Shown here in pieces: positions 26,636 to 35,419 of a DNA stretch of 64,000 nucleotides (within the stretch, counting starts at the first letter, position 1; each line of letters begins with the position of its first letter). The position numbers and the translations under genes are program-made. Under the pieces are notes generated by a model. It made no database searches. It worked only from the letters and a program-made list of their open reading frames with translations, and was not told where the DNA came from. The stretch spans positions 1 through 64,000 of the forward strand of contig CAXTRQ010000005.1 in NCBI GenBank assembly GCA_964246705.1, in the 5' to 3' direction. The DNA is from DASZCR01 sp964246705. Lineage in GTDB: Bacteria > Acidobacteriota > Blastocatellia > Pyrinomonadales > Pyrinomonadaceae.

Positions 26636-27520
26636 ATGGCATTGACCGAGCAATTTCAGACGATTTTTCAAATCTCTTATGATGACGCCTTCCGCGAGCG
26701 TTTCTTTAGCGACCCCTCGGCGACTTTGAGCGAGCGAGGCCACACGGCTGAAGAAGTTCGTATCCTCACCAGCGGGCAACTTGAGCGCCTGCAAGCTAAA
26801 TCACTCGCCGATAAGGCGCACTATCTGAAAACGTTCTTCCAATATTTCCCGAAGACGATGTATGTGCTGACGAGCGCGACGCGTAGCCTCGAACCGCTCT
26901 ACGCATTTTTCAATTCTTCATACTTCGTCCAGTGCTTCTCATGTGCGGAGAGTTTCACAGACGCCTTTAGCCGTTTCCTTTCTGAGCAGTCGAATATTTA
27001 TACTCATCTCGTCCCATGCCTTCCAGACCTGCACACGTTTGAGGACGCTCTGCTCCGGCTCCAAGCCATGTCAGACCGCACACCACCGGAGGCGGTGACG
27101 CTCGACAGGGCGCGTTGTCTGGCCCGTGGAGCGCGCGGTCTCGTGCGCAATTTTAACTACCCTGTGACGGAAATCGTGGAATATATTAATCACTTCACTG
27201 TGAGCGAATGGTATCGCCTTTCGCCACTGTGGGCGGCGGCGGGCGAGCCTGTGCCGCGCATGGTAATTCCTCACGCCCGCTTGCAAGATGCCACGACGCT
27301 GACCTTCTTACAACGGAAGAACGGGCCTGTCATGCTAAAATTTTCAACGTCGCAGCACGCCGCGCTCGTCGCCTGTGACGGCACGCGCAATTCCTCTGAG
27401 GTGGCCGCCGCAGTCGGCGCTGAAGGGGATGAAAAACACGCTCTTGAGGAGTGGATAACTTTCTGCTTGCAGCAGGAGATTCTCGTCTATGCGACTGACC
27501 CATCGAGCGAAGGACATTAA
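26636..27520 (+). CDS. MNIO partner protein with C-terminal RRE-like domain (copy 2)
   Basis: 294 residues from ATG 26636, preceded by GGGAAG. The N-terminus (FQISYDDAFRERFFSDPSAT then LSERGHTAEEV) carries the same FRE-F-x-x-P-x-x-T/A-L-x-x-x-G pattern as the partner at 24827. The C-terminal ~70 residues (VMLKFSTSQHAALVACDGTR then NSSEVAAAVG) resemble a PqqD/RRE domain. The middle contains several Cys and aromatic residues (YFVQCFSCAESFTDAF) with no known motif. It pairs with the second MNIO. The 119-base gap to the S41 gene is the largest inside the maturation operon. Confidence 0.65.
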   Translation: MALTEQFQTIFQISYDDAFRERFFSDPSATLSERGHTAEEVRILTSGQLERLQAKSLADKAHYLKTFFQYFPKTMYVLTSATRSLEPLYAFFNSSYFVQCFSCAESFTDAFSRFLSEQSNIYTHLVPCLPDLHTFEDALLRLQAMSDRTPPEAVTLDRARCLARGARGLVRNFNYPVTEIVEYINHFTVSEWYRLSPLWAAAGEPVPRMVIPHARLQDATTLTFLQRKNGPVMLKFSTSQHAALVACDGTRNSSEVAAAVGAEGDEKHALEEWITFCLQQEILVYATDPSSEGH

Positions 27521-27639
27521 CGGCTCGAAGGTGGCATGCCGTCTGGCTCGCTTCATAACGTTAGTAGAACTATCGGTAGAACTCACCGTCACCCTCCGCG
27601 CAGCAATCCAACTAAATCACTCGAAGGAGAATTGGCCCG

Positions 27640-28941
27640 ATGCGTTTATTCAGATTCCTCATCCTCTTAATCATCCTCGCCATCACGGGCTACTCACCCG
27701 CCAGCGTCCAAGCGCAAAGCTTTGCGACGCAGAGAGAGACTACCGTTAGCGCAGCCGGACAAACTCAAGTGAATACTTCGTACAATAAACTTTTCGATGA
27801 AATCTGGCAGACGGTCAATAAGAAGTTTTACGACCCGAACTTCGCGGGCGTAGACTGGAAAGCCGTCGGGGAACGATACCGCCCTCAAGTCGCGCAGGTC
27901 GCTGACGACAATGCGTTCCTGATCTTGATTAACAAGATGCTTAAGGAACTCCCTGTTTCACATCTCTCTCTGTCATTACCGAGACGCGGCGGACAGGTTG
28001 GAATCCCTGTCAACGTTCGGACACTCGAAGGCCAACAAATTGCGATTGGGGGTTCGCCTTTCTCCGAGGCTTACCGAAAAGGGCTGTTGCCCGGCGAAAT
28101 TATTGTGGAACCGATAGACAGCCTGAGAGGTCGTCACGGCGAGCCGGTGACGTTCAACATTAAAGGTTGTGACGGGAAGATGCGCGCGATGGAGGTGCGG
28201 CGTGAACGCTTTACGCTCTCGAAGCCCACCGCGCGCTGGTCAATCTACGAACCGCGCCCCGGAACGTCAATCGGGTACTTACGGGTTTTACAATTCGATG
28301 ACACGATCCCGCCGCAAGTTGACGCGGCCATGGAAGACCTGAAAGACACGCGCGCCCTCGTCATTGACGTGAGAGATAATCCCGGCGGCAACGCTTCCTT
28401 CATTCGCTTGAGCAGCTACTTTACACAGGGGCAGCATCTCGTGGCTGCACTCCTGATGCGCCCGGCGCTGGAACGCTATAAATCCGCCCCCGCGCAGATT
28501 GATCCGTCAACTTTCCCAAAGATAGTCGGAGCTTACACGACCGCAGAGATATTCAAGGCTTTGCTGTCGAATAATGGCGGTATTGGTTTATACAGTGAAG
28601 ACCTCGGCAATAAAATCTATCGCGGCAGGGTGATACTCCTCATCAATGAAAACACTGGCAGCGCGGCTGAGGGCTTCGCGGGCTACATGAAACTTAACAG
28701 CAAAGTCACCCTCATCGGCACGCCCACAGCAGGCCAACTTTTGGGCGGAGAGCCTATCAAATTGAGCGACGGTTGGACGTTGTTCATGCCAACCCACGCG
28801 GCTTGGGGGCCGGACGGTAAGTCCGCCATAGACAAATCCACGACGCCGAACATTGAGGTACGCATGTCCCGTCAGGATTTTTGTGACAACCGTGACCCCA
28901 TCCTTGCCAGAGCATTGGAAGTCTTAGACACAAATCAATAG
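27640..28941 (+). CDS. secreted S41-family peptidase
   Basis: 433 residues. N-terminal signal peptide (LFRFLILLIILAITGYSPAS), then an S41 N-terminal helical domain (IWQTVNKKFYDPNFAGVDWK), a PDZ-like segment (~110-190) and the S41 catalytic domain (GTSIGYLRVLQFDDTIPPQV, ALVIDVRDNPGGNASFIRLS). The nucleophile region is LLINENTGSAAEGFAGY with Ser341. The Ctp-type GKG lysine motif is replaced by GTPTAGQLLGG, as in the tricorn/IRBP-like side of the family. AAGGAG precedes the ATG. As a periplasmic peptidase closing the RiPP operon, it may trim the exported product. A weak hairpin (AGACA/TGTCT followed by five T) overlaps its stop codon and may end the operon. Confidence 0.85.
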   Translation: MRLFRFLILLIILAITGYSPASVQAQSFATQRETTVSAAGQTQVNTSYNKLFDEIWQTVNKKFYDPNFAGVDWKAVGERYRPQVAQVADDNAFLILINKMLKELPVSHLSLSLPRRGGQVGIPVNVRTLEGQQIAIGGSPFSEAYRKGLLPGEIIVEPIDSLRGRHGEPVTFNIKGCDGKMRAMEVRRERFTLSKPTARWSIYEPRPGTSIGYLRVLQFDDTIPPQVDAAMEDLKDTRALVIDVRDNPGGNASFIRLSSYFTQGQHLVAALLMRPALERYKSAPAQIDPSTFPKIVGAYTTAEIFKALLSNNGGIGLYSEDLGNKIYRGRVILLINENTGSAAEGFAGYMKLNSKVTLIGTPTAGQLLGGEPIKLSDGWTLFMPTHAAWGPDGKSAIDKSTTPNIEVRMSRQDFCDNRDPILARALEVLDTNQ

Positions 28942-29028
28942 ATGTCTTTTTGGTCTGCCACTGGGGATGGGTGACCGGCATCCAAGCACTACGCGTCCGA
29001 TAAGCCCTCCGCCACTTCTTTTAAGGGG

Positions 29029-29478
29029 TTAAAAGGAAGTTTGCCCTTTTGCAACTTTGCTTGCGACGATCTGCTCGCGGAGAGGTCTCCATTTATGTAG
29101 AGCGAGCCAGTGAACCCCTCCAATGAGCAGTGCTGCTACGGGAGCTACCCAAAAGGTGATGGCTGGACGCATGCCGGGCCTAAGCCAACCGGAAGCGAGT
29201 TCGGCAAACAATGCGGCAATAGCGAAGGGCCAGAACGGTAAGGTGGTTCCAGCGTTCCTTTTATCACGACTCCATTTTGTAAGCGGCGTCAGCAGGATTG
29301 TGCTGTAGGTGAGAGAGGCGATTGAGATGCGTGTGAACTTGCGCCAGTTGGCATCATGCGCTAGTCCGCCGAGCACGAAAATTAGTATGCTGCCAAGCAA
29401 CATCATGCTCACTAGAAAATCCGTAGGTAGGTTGTGATGTATTGAAGTCAGCCCTTTAACTTTGTCAGTCTGTCCCAT
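29029..29478 (-). CDS. small integral membrane protein, DUF998-like
   Basis: 149 residues with four hydrophobic segments (FLVSMMLLGSILIFVLGGLA, ISIASLTYSTILLTPLT, LPFWPFAIAALFAELASGWL, ITFWVAPVAALLIGGVHWLA). The pattern GLTSIHHNLPTDFLVSMMLL resembles the middle of DUF998 membrane proteins (GxxHxxxA), whose function is unknown; family members are usually about 200 residues, so an N-terminal part may be missing. It is on the opposite strand to the genes on both sides and not obviously part of the RiPP operon. Confidence 0.5.
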   Translation of the reverse strand: MGQTDKVKGLTSIHHNLPTDFLVSMMLLGSILIFVLGGLAHDANWRKFTRISIASLTYSTILLTPLTKWSRDKRNAGTTLPFWPFAIAALFAELASGWLRPGMRPAITFWVAPVAALLIGGVHWLALHKWRPLREQIVASKVAKGQTSF

Positions 29479-29853
29479 CTTGAACCTTCTCTTTGAAAAA
29501 TTACTTCTTGCCGTCCGAGTCTACATTTGACGGTAGCACACGTAGCGGCGGGTGTGGCAGTATTTGGTTGTGTGTGTGACCGGCGTTTGGGGAGTGGAGG
29601 ATACGTTATCAGACGGGAAAGGTGGGGTTGGAGCTTAGAGGATGAAAGCATTGCTGACCGGATTGAACTTGTGTGGTGACAGGGGTCAATAGCTACCGTG
29701 TCTGCCTGATGCTCTTCAAAAAGCCGCCTTTGACTGTTCTCGATTTTTGCAATGTGGCCGCGTATAATGCGTATCTCACTTCTGTCCCGATTTCGCAGCC
29801 CTTGAGCGGCAGGCGGAATCAATCCTAACAATCGAATCGGAATGGAGATTCTT
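29479..29853 (+). promoter_or_regulatory. promoter region of the M16 peptidase gene
   Basis: 375 bases without a gene. A perfect -10 box TATAAT lies at 29763-29768, about 85 bases before the peptidase start. The nearest TTGACT (29730-29735) is too far away (27-base spacer), so the -35 is uncertain. Confidence 0.35.
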
Positions 29854-32655
29854 ATGATGTTCTCTCGCAAATCAGCCCTGTGCATGACACTGGTCGCCAC
29901 GCTGATGGCGTGTTATGTCGCACCCGTCGCGTTGGCGCAGAATGCCAGCAGTGCGTCTGCCTCAAACGTTGCGTTGCCCGCCGGAGTCGAGCGTGTGACC
30001 TCGGTCGAAGGTATCACGGAGTATCACTTGAATAATGGCTTGAGAGTCTTGATGTTTCCGGATCAGACCAAGCAGACGATTACCGTCAACATCACTTATC
30101 TTGTCGGCTCGGCCAGCGAGAACTACGGCGAGACGGGCATGGCGCACTTGCTCGAACACATGGTTTTCAAAGGCACGCCGCGTCACACGAACGTCCCGCA
30201 AGAGTTAACCGAACACGGCGCGCGTCCGAACGGGACGACCTTTCTCGACCGCACAAACTACTTTGAAACATTCGCCGCGACAGACGAGAATCTCAACTGG
30301 GCTTTAGACCTCGAATCCGACCGGATGGTTAACTCCTTCATCGCTAAGAAGGATTTGGATAGCGAAATGACCGTCGTCCGAAATGAATTCGAGAGCGGCG
30401 AAAACAACCCGTTCCGCGTAACGCTCCAACGCACGCTTGGCGCGGCCTACGAGTGGCACAACTACGGCAAATCCACCATCGGGGCGCGTGCCGACATCGA
30501 GAATGTGCCGATTGAGAGGCTTCAGGCGTTCTACAAAAAACATTACCAGCCGGACAATGCCGTGCTCCTCGTCGCAGGAAAATTCGATGAAGCGAAGACG
30601 CTCGCATTGATTGATAAATACTTCTCGCCGATTCCGAAACCTACGCGCGTGATTCAGAAACTCTACACCAGCGAACCCGTGCAGGACGGCGAACGTTTGG
30701 TCACGGTGCGCCGCGTCGGCGACATCCAACTGGCGATGGTTTCTTATCATGTCCCTTCGGGCGTCCACCCGGACGCGGCGGCGATGCAGATCGCGGCGCA
30801 AGTCCTCGGCGATACGCCTTCGGGGCGTTTGCACAAAGCCCTCGTCGAGACCAAGAAGGCGGCGCAAGTTTTGAATCTGCCGTTTTTCATGACCCTGCGC
30901 GAACCCGGCGTCGCGCTGCTCGGCGCAGTCGTGCCGAAAGAAGCTTCCATCAATGATGCGCGCGACACAATGACCGCGACGATTGAGGGCGTCGGCGCGA
31001 CGCCTCTGACGAAAGACGAAATAGACCGCGCGCGCACGTCGCTCCTCAAAGACATCGAACTCGCCCTCAACTCAAGCGAGAACATCGGTCTGGAAATGAG
31101 CGAATGGGTTGCGGCGGGCGACTGGCGTTTATTCTTTATTAACCGCGACCGTATCAGAAGCGCGACACCGGAGGCCGTGCAGACCGCTGCGGCGCGCTAC
31201 TTCAAGCCCGCTAATCGCACCGTCGGTCTCTTTGTTCCTGATCAGAAGGTTGACCGCGCAGAGATGCCCGCCACGCCGGATATCGCCGTGGTGGTCAAAG
31301 ATTATAAGGGCGACGCGGCGGTGAGCGCGGGCGAGGCTTTCGATCCGAGTCCTGAAAATATCGAAGCGCGGCTCGAACGGCGCAACGCTTCGGCGAACGC
31401 GAACGGCATACGGATGGCGCTCCTCCCGAAAGAGACGCGCGGCGATACGGTTACCGCGTCGCTGTCCTTACGCTTCGGCGACGAGAAGTCTCTCATGAAT
31501 CGTTCGACTGCCGCTGAACTTGTGACTTCGATGCTCGACCGTGGCACGCAGAAGCACACACGACAACAACTCAAAGACGAACTCGACAAGTTGAAAGCAC
31601 GCGTCTTCTTCTTCGGCGGCGCGACGCAGGCGACCGCTTCGATTGAAACCGTGCGTGCGAACCTGCCCGCCGTGATGCGACTCGTCGCGGAGATGTTTCG
31701 AGAGCCGTCGTTTCCTGAGAATGAATTCAATCAGGCGAAGCAGGAACTACTCTCGCAAGTAGAATCGCAACGCAGCGAGCCGACGGCCATCGGTGCTATC
31801 GAATTCCAGCGTTTGCTCAACCCTTATCCGAAAGGCGACGTGCGTTATACCAGCAGCTTCGATGAAGAAGTCGCAGAGATTAAAGCGACGACGCTCGATG
31901 ACGTGAAGAAGTTTTACAAAGACTTCTACGGCGCGTCGAACGCCGAACTGGCCGTCGTCGGTGATTTCGATAAGGAGGAGGTTGCGAAGCTTGCGAACGA
32001 ACTGCTCGGCTCCTTCAAGAGTCCGCGCCCGTTCACGCGCGTGCCGTTTCCCTTTATGGAAGTCGCTGCCGCCAACAAATCATTCGAGACGCCCGACAAA
32101 GCCAACGGCTACTTCATCGCCGGTATGAACCTGAAAGTCCGCGACGATAATCCAGACTACGCCGCGCTCGCGCTCGGCAACTACATGCTGGGGGGCGGCT
32201 TCCTCAACTCTCGTCTCGCCGCGCGCATACGCGGTAAAGAAGGCTTGTCTTACGGAGTCGGCTCGCGTCTTTCAGCCAACGCGCTCGACGAATCCGGCTC
32301 GTTCACGGCGACCGCGATTTACGCGCCGCAGAATGTCGCTCGTCTCGAAGCCGTCTTTAAGGAAGAGATTGGCCGCGCGTTGAAGGAAGGCTTCACGAAG
32401 GAAGAAGTCGAAGCCGCGAAACATGGCTATTTGCAATCGCGTCAGGTTTCGCGCGCACAAGACAACGAACTCGTCGGCAGACTTCGCAACTATCTCTTCC
32501 TCAATCGCACGTTCGCGTTTGATGCCGACCTCGATCGACGCATACAGGCTTTGACGCCCGAACAGATTAACGCCGCGATGCGCAAATACATCACGCCCGA
32601 CAAGATCACAATCATCAAGGCCGGTGATTTTGCGAAACACCCTGCAACAAAGTAA
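29854..32655 (+). CDS. secreted M16-family zinc peptidase (two-domain)
   Basis: 933 residues from ATG 29854, 6 bases after TGGAG; an ATG 12 bases upstream is less well placed. A signal peptide (MTLVATLMACYVAPVALAQ) precedes the first M16 domain, which has the inverted zinc motif HLLEHMVFKGT (residues ~98-102) and the downstream Glu region (EFESGENNPF). The second M16 domain (~475-930, LSLRFGDEKSLMNRS, ELAVVGDFDKEEVAKLA) lacks the zinc motif, as is usual. Such periplasmic pitrilysin-like enzymes degrade or trim oligopeptides. It lies 0.9 kb beyond the RiPP operon with its own promoter, so a role in peptide processing is possible but unproven. Confidence 0.92.
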   Translation: MMFSRKSALCMTLVATLMACYVAPVALAQNASSASASNVALPAGVERVTSVEGITEYHLNNGLRVLMFPDQTKQTITVNITYLVGSASENYGETGMAHLLEHMVFKGTPRHTNVPQELTEHGARPNGTTFLDRTNYFETFAATDENLNWALDLESDRMVNSFIAKKDLDSEMTVVRNEFESGENNPFRVTLQRTLGAAYEWHNYGKSTIGARADIENVPIERLQAFYKKHYQPDNAVLLVAGKFDEAKTLALIDKYFSPIPKPTRVIQKLYTSEPVQDGERLVTVRRVGDIQLAMVSYHVPSGVHPDAAAMQIAAQVLGDTPSGRLHKALVETKKAAQVLNLPFFMTLREPGVALLGAVVPKEASINDARDTMTATIEGVGATPLTKDEIDRARTSLLKDIELALNSSENIGLEMSEWVAAGDWRLFFINRDRIRSATPEAVQTAAARYFKPANRTVGLFVPDQKVDRAEMPATPDIAVVVKDYKGDAAVSAGEAFDPSPENIEARLERRNASANANGIRMALLPKETRGDTVTASLSLRFGDEKSLMNRSTAAELVTSMLDRGTQKHTRQQLKDELDKLKARVFFFGGATQATASIETVRANLPAVMRLVAEMFREPSFPENEFNQAKQELLSQVESQRSEPTAIGAIEFQRLLNPYPKGDVRYTSSFDEEVAEIKATTLDDVKKFYKDFYGASNAELAVVGDFDKEEVAKLANELLGSFKSPRPFTRVPFPFMEVAAANKSFETPDKANGYFIAGMNLKVRDDNPDYAALALGNYMLGGGFLNSRLAARIRGKEGLSYGVGSRLSANALDESGSFTATAIYAPQNVARLEAVFKEEIGRALKEGFTKEEVEAAKHGYLQSRQVSRAQDNELVGRLRNYLFLNRTFAFDADLDRRIQALTPEQINAAMRKYITPDKITIIKAGDFAKHPATK

Positions 32656-32687
32656 ACCCTAGGCGAACAACGCTCGGCCTAACGAGC

Positions 32688-32733
32688 GAGAGCGCCAGCC
32701 GTGCCATGTCGCGCGGCTGGCGCTCTCTCTTAT
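32688..32733 (+). terminator. hairpin terminator after the M16 peptidase
   Basis: GAGAGCGCCAGCCG (32688-32701) pairs perfectly over 14 bases with CGGCTGGCGCTCTC (32714-32727), loop of 12, followed by TCTTATAC. The stem is strong and the T-run weak. Confidence 0.65.
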
Positions 32734-32820
32734 ACCGCTTTGAAAAACAGATGATAGCGATTTGAACTTGTGAAATCTCGAATCTTCAATCGCTCAACTT
32801 TTATGCTTCTTTGCGGCTTG

Positions 32821-32859
32821 GCGTCTCCAGCGCAAAAATTTATCTCACGCTGGAGACGC
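32821..32859. repeat. 12-bp palindromic repeat unit
   Basis: GCGTCTCCAGCG (32821-32832) and CGCTGGAGACGC (32848-32859) form a perfect stem around 15 AT-rich bases. Twelve bases of it (GCTGGAGACGCT) recur at 46236-46247, also intergenic and also followed by an A/G-rich segment. This suggests a dispersed genomic palindrome. Confidence 0.45.
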
Positions 32860-32882
32860 TAAGAAGAAAGGACGCTGAGAAG

Positions 32883-33872
32883 TCAGCTTACGAGTATCCG
32901 ATTGGGATTATTATCTGTTGAATTCGTAGTGTTCACATACTTGTCAGCCACATGGGGCGCTTCCGTTAACTTTAAATGCTCGCGGATAAACGCTGCCGCT
33001 CTGCGTAATGCCGTTCGTGCTTCAGGCACGATGCCGTCCAACATCTGCCAGCAATGAAAGACGTTGTCGTAAATTTCTAACCTGCTGGCTACCCCTGATT
33101 CTCTGGCTCTATCGTGGACACGGCGCGCATCATCCAACAACAATTCGGTCGAGCCGACCTGCAAAAGCAGCGGCGACAGCCCCCCGAGATTGGCGAAGAC
33201 GGGCGAGGCATACGAATCATGCGGGGAGGCATCGCCGAGATAGACGGAAGCGAACTCGTTCATGTTCTCAGGATGAAACATCGCGCAACGACCATTATTG
33301 AAATGAACGGAAGCGCCTGTCCCTGCGAGGTCTGTCCAAGGCGAGAAGCACACGGCGCAGGCCGGAAGCGGCAGCCCTGTATCGCGCGCGCGCAAGAGAG
33401 TGCCGAGGACGAGTCCTCCGCCAGCCGAATCACCCGCGAGGGAAAGCGCGCTCGCGCGTATTCCCTGTTCCAGCAACCAGCGATAAGCCGCAACCGCATC
33501 GTCGAGCGCCGCCGGAAAACGATGCTCAGGAGCGAGACGGTAATCGAGGCTGAAGACACGGCAGCGACTCAAACGCGCGAGTGCCGCCGTGATCGGGCGA
33601 TGTGTGGCCGGAGAGCAGGCGACGTAGCCGCCTCCATGCACATATAAAATTACGCCCTCCAAAGGGTTCGCTGGCTCAACCCACTCGCCTCTGATACGGT
33701 CGTTGCGAATTGGTGTGAGACGTAGCCCGCGAGTCCGCAGCCATTGAAACGGTGGCGGCGCGCCGAAGAGACGACGCGCTCTGCGGACGACCGCCTGCTC
33801 ATCTCCCCATCTTCGCCGCCGGATGAAGGCTCGGACGCCCGCGTTAAAACAGTGTACTTGCCAGCTAGGCAT
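32883..33872 (-). CDS. alpha/beta hydrolase, hormone-sensitive-lipase type (alpha/beta fold-3)
   Basis: 329 residues. The oxyanion motif HGGGYVACSP begins at His79 and the nucleophile box is LAGDSAGGG (Ser149). Later elements are the Asp region (STELLLDDARRVHDRA) and the His region (DNVFHCWQML). This is a complete catalytic set of the HSL (family IV) esterases, cytoplasmic because there is no signal peptide. It follows the patatin gene by two bases and is co-transcribed with it, so the pair probably acts on related lipid esters. Confidence 0.9.
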   Translation of the reverse strand: MPSWQVHCFNAGVRAFIRRRRWGDEQAVVRRARRLFGAPPPFQWLRTRGLRLTPIRNDRIRGEWVEPANPLEGVILYVHGGGYVACSPATHRPITAALARLSRCRVFSLDYRLAPEHRFPAALDDAVAAYRWLLEQGIRASALSLAGDSAGGGLVLGTLLRARDTGLPLPACAVCFSPWTDLAGTGASVHFNNGRCAMFHPENMNEFASVYLGDASPHDSYASPVFANLGGLSPLLLQVGSTELLLDDARRVHDRARESGVASRLEIYDNVFHCWQMLDGIVPEARTALRRAAAFIREHLKLTEAPHVADKYVNTTNSTDNNPNRILVS

Positions 33873-33874
33873 GA

Positions 33875-35056
33875 TTAAACTTTCTCGACGAACGATCCGA
33901 AATGCTCAATCTTCACGTCCTGCCCGACCCTCTGCCCGATGCGACGCAGGTCGTCCATGTGATCAATTGAATCGAGCTGCCCAACTTTGCCGGGGTCAAT
34001 GCCTTCGAGTCCCATCTTGGTGAGCCAAGGGCTGCTCAGGTCTGCGTTGTAGCGCGCATACAAAAACGCTCTGCCGTGGTCTTGCGAAAGCGGCACGAGA
34101 TCGCCGTTTTCTTCGCGCGGGATGAGGTCTCCAAGTTCGCGGTCAATGATGTCGCCGTAAACACAACGCCCAACCATCCGGCAGTTGATGTCTTGATCAA
34201 CCTGCGCTCCATACATCAAAGCCGAAGGAATGTTGGCGAGATTTTGCGCGAGGTTGTCCTGCGTATAGATATTCGCATCCAGTCGCGGGGCTGCGCCTGT
34301 TCCGACAGAAACTAAAAGCAGGTTTTTCTCGCCTGTTTTCCAGTTCAATTTATACGGCGCTTGAGTCGCCATCCGCGACAGCAAAAACGCCGGATTGTTG
34401 TATGGCGTCAAGCCTCCATCCACGAATTTAAAAGCCTTCGAGGGATTGTTCGGATCCCACTGAATCACCTCCGGGGCGAAGAAAACCGGGGCGGCGGTGC
34501 TGGCGCGCACAAGCTGCCAGAGCGGAATATTGAGATTGCAGTCCGCCCTCGAACAGTCATTATACTTGGTCAGAGGGTTACTGCTGATAGGCCACGGCGA
34601 ATCTGTGGTCACGTTGCGCGTAACCACCAGCAACAGGCATTCGAGACTTTCAGGAAGTAGGTTCGTGTTCTTACCGAAAGTTTTCTGTAGCTCTTCGGCG
34701 AGAGGTTGTGATTTGTAAAGATATTTCACACGGTTAAGGATAAACGCTTTGTCGAACATCGCGGGGCCTGTCTGCTGGTAGAATTCCAACAACTTGCTTA
34801 CAGACAATCCACGCGCCAAGCCCGCAGCGATAATGGCTCCCGTGCTTGTTCCGCCGATGTAATCGAAGAAATTGCACAGCCGAAAGTCATCGCCTTCGCC
34901 AGTGGCATCTGCAAGAAGTTGCTCGATTTTGAGCAGGATTTCTAAAGTTAAAATTCCGCGAATCCCGCCGCCATCGAGCGCCAGCAGTTTTCTTGGCGGC
35001 GGCTCTTTCCCCGGTTTGATTTCATATCTTTCAGCCAAACGACCCCAGACTGACAT
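33875..35056 (-). CDS. patatin-like phospholipase
   Basis: 393 residues, with AAGGAGG before the ATG. The oxyanion motif is LLALDGGGIRGILTLE (residues ~24-39), the nucleophile motif YIGGTSTGAIIAAG (Ser71) and the catalytic Asp lies in FKFVDGGLTPYNNPAFLLS. The Ser-Asp dyad is complete. Patatins hydrolyse phospholipid or acyl-lipid esters. CapV-type patatins of CBASS defence share this fold, but no cyclase or accessory gene is next to it. Here the partner is an HSL-type esterase two bases downstream, pointing to lipid metabolism instead. Confidence 0.9.
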   Translation of the reverse strand: MSVWGRLAERYEIKPGKEPPPRKLLALDGGGIRGILTLEILLKIEQLLADATGEGDDFRLCNFFDYIGGTSTGAIIAAGLARGLSVSKLLEFYQQTGPAMFDKAFILNRVKYLYKSQPLAEELQKTFGKNTNLLPESLECLLLVVTRNVTTDSPWPISSNPLTKYNDCSRADCNLNIPLWQLVRASTAAPVFFAPEVIQWDPNNPSKAFKFVDGGLTPYNNPAFLLSRMATQAPYKLNWKTGEKNLLLVSVGTGAAPRLDANIYTQDNLAQNLANIPSALMYGAQVDQDINCRMVGRCVYGDIIDRELGDLIPREENGDLVPLSQDHGRAFLYARYNADLSSPWLTKMGLEGIDPGKVGQLDSIDHMDDLRRIGQRVGQDVKIEHFGSFVEKV

Positions 35057-35306
35057 AACGAACCTCCTTCAAGACAATTAATGGAAACGTCTCATGCCGG
35101 AACTAGACCGTAGTTCGCATGAAGCACAAAACCGCGTGCGTCAGAAAACGTCATGAAAAGAATCCCGTCGAGCGAGCCGCATGACTGTTGATGCGCGCAG
35201 CGAGCGACGGCCTCTTTCAAGCAATATTGAGGACGAAGGCTTGAATGGCGCTGCGATAAGCTGTTATATCAAGTGACTAAACAAACTGCAAAATTTTGTT
35301 CGACAA

Positions 35307-35344
35307 TAAAAAAAGCAGGAGAGCCTCACCTGAAGCTCTCCTGC
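35307..35344 (-). terminator. rho-independent terminator of the giant protease gene
   Basis: An 11-bp perfect stem AGCAGGAGAGC (35313-35323) / GCTCTCCTGCT (35334-35344) with a 10-base loop. On the minus strand it is followed by a T-run (A-run 35307-35313 on the plus strand). It lies about 75 bases after the protease stop codon. Confidence 0.85.
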
Positions 35345-35419
35345 TCTCAAGTTCTCTTGCGAAACAACTCCTTATCAGCAGTCGTCTCGTGTAAAGAGAA
35401 GAAGTAGAGTTGATGTTGC

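Noticed and set aside
33875..35056. CBASS-type patatin effector (CapV)
   Set aside because: No CD-NTase or accessory defence gene is adjacent; the neighbour is an HSL esterase.
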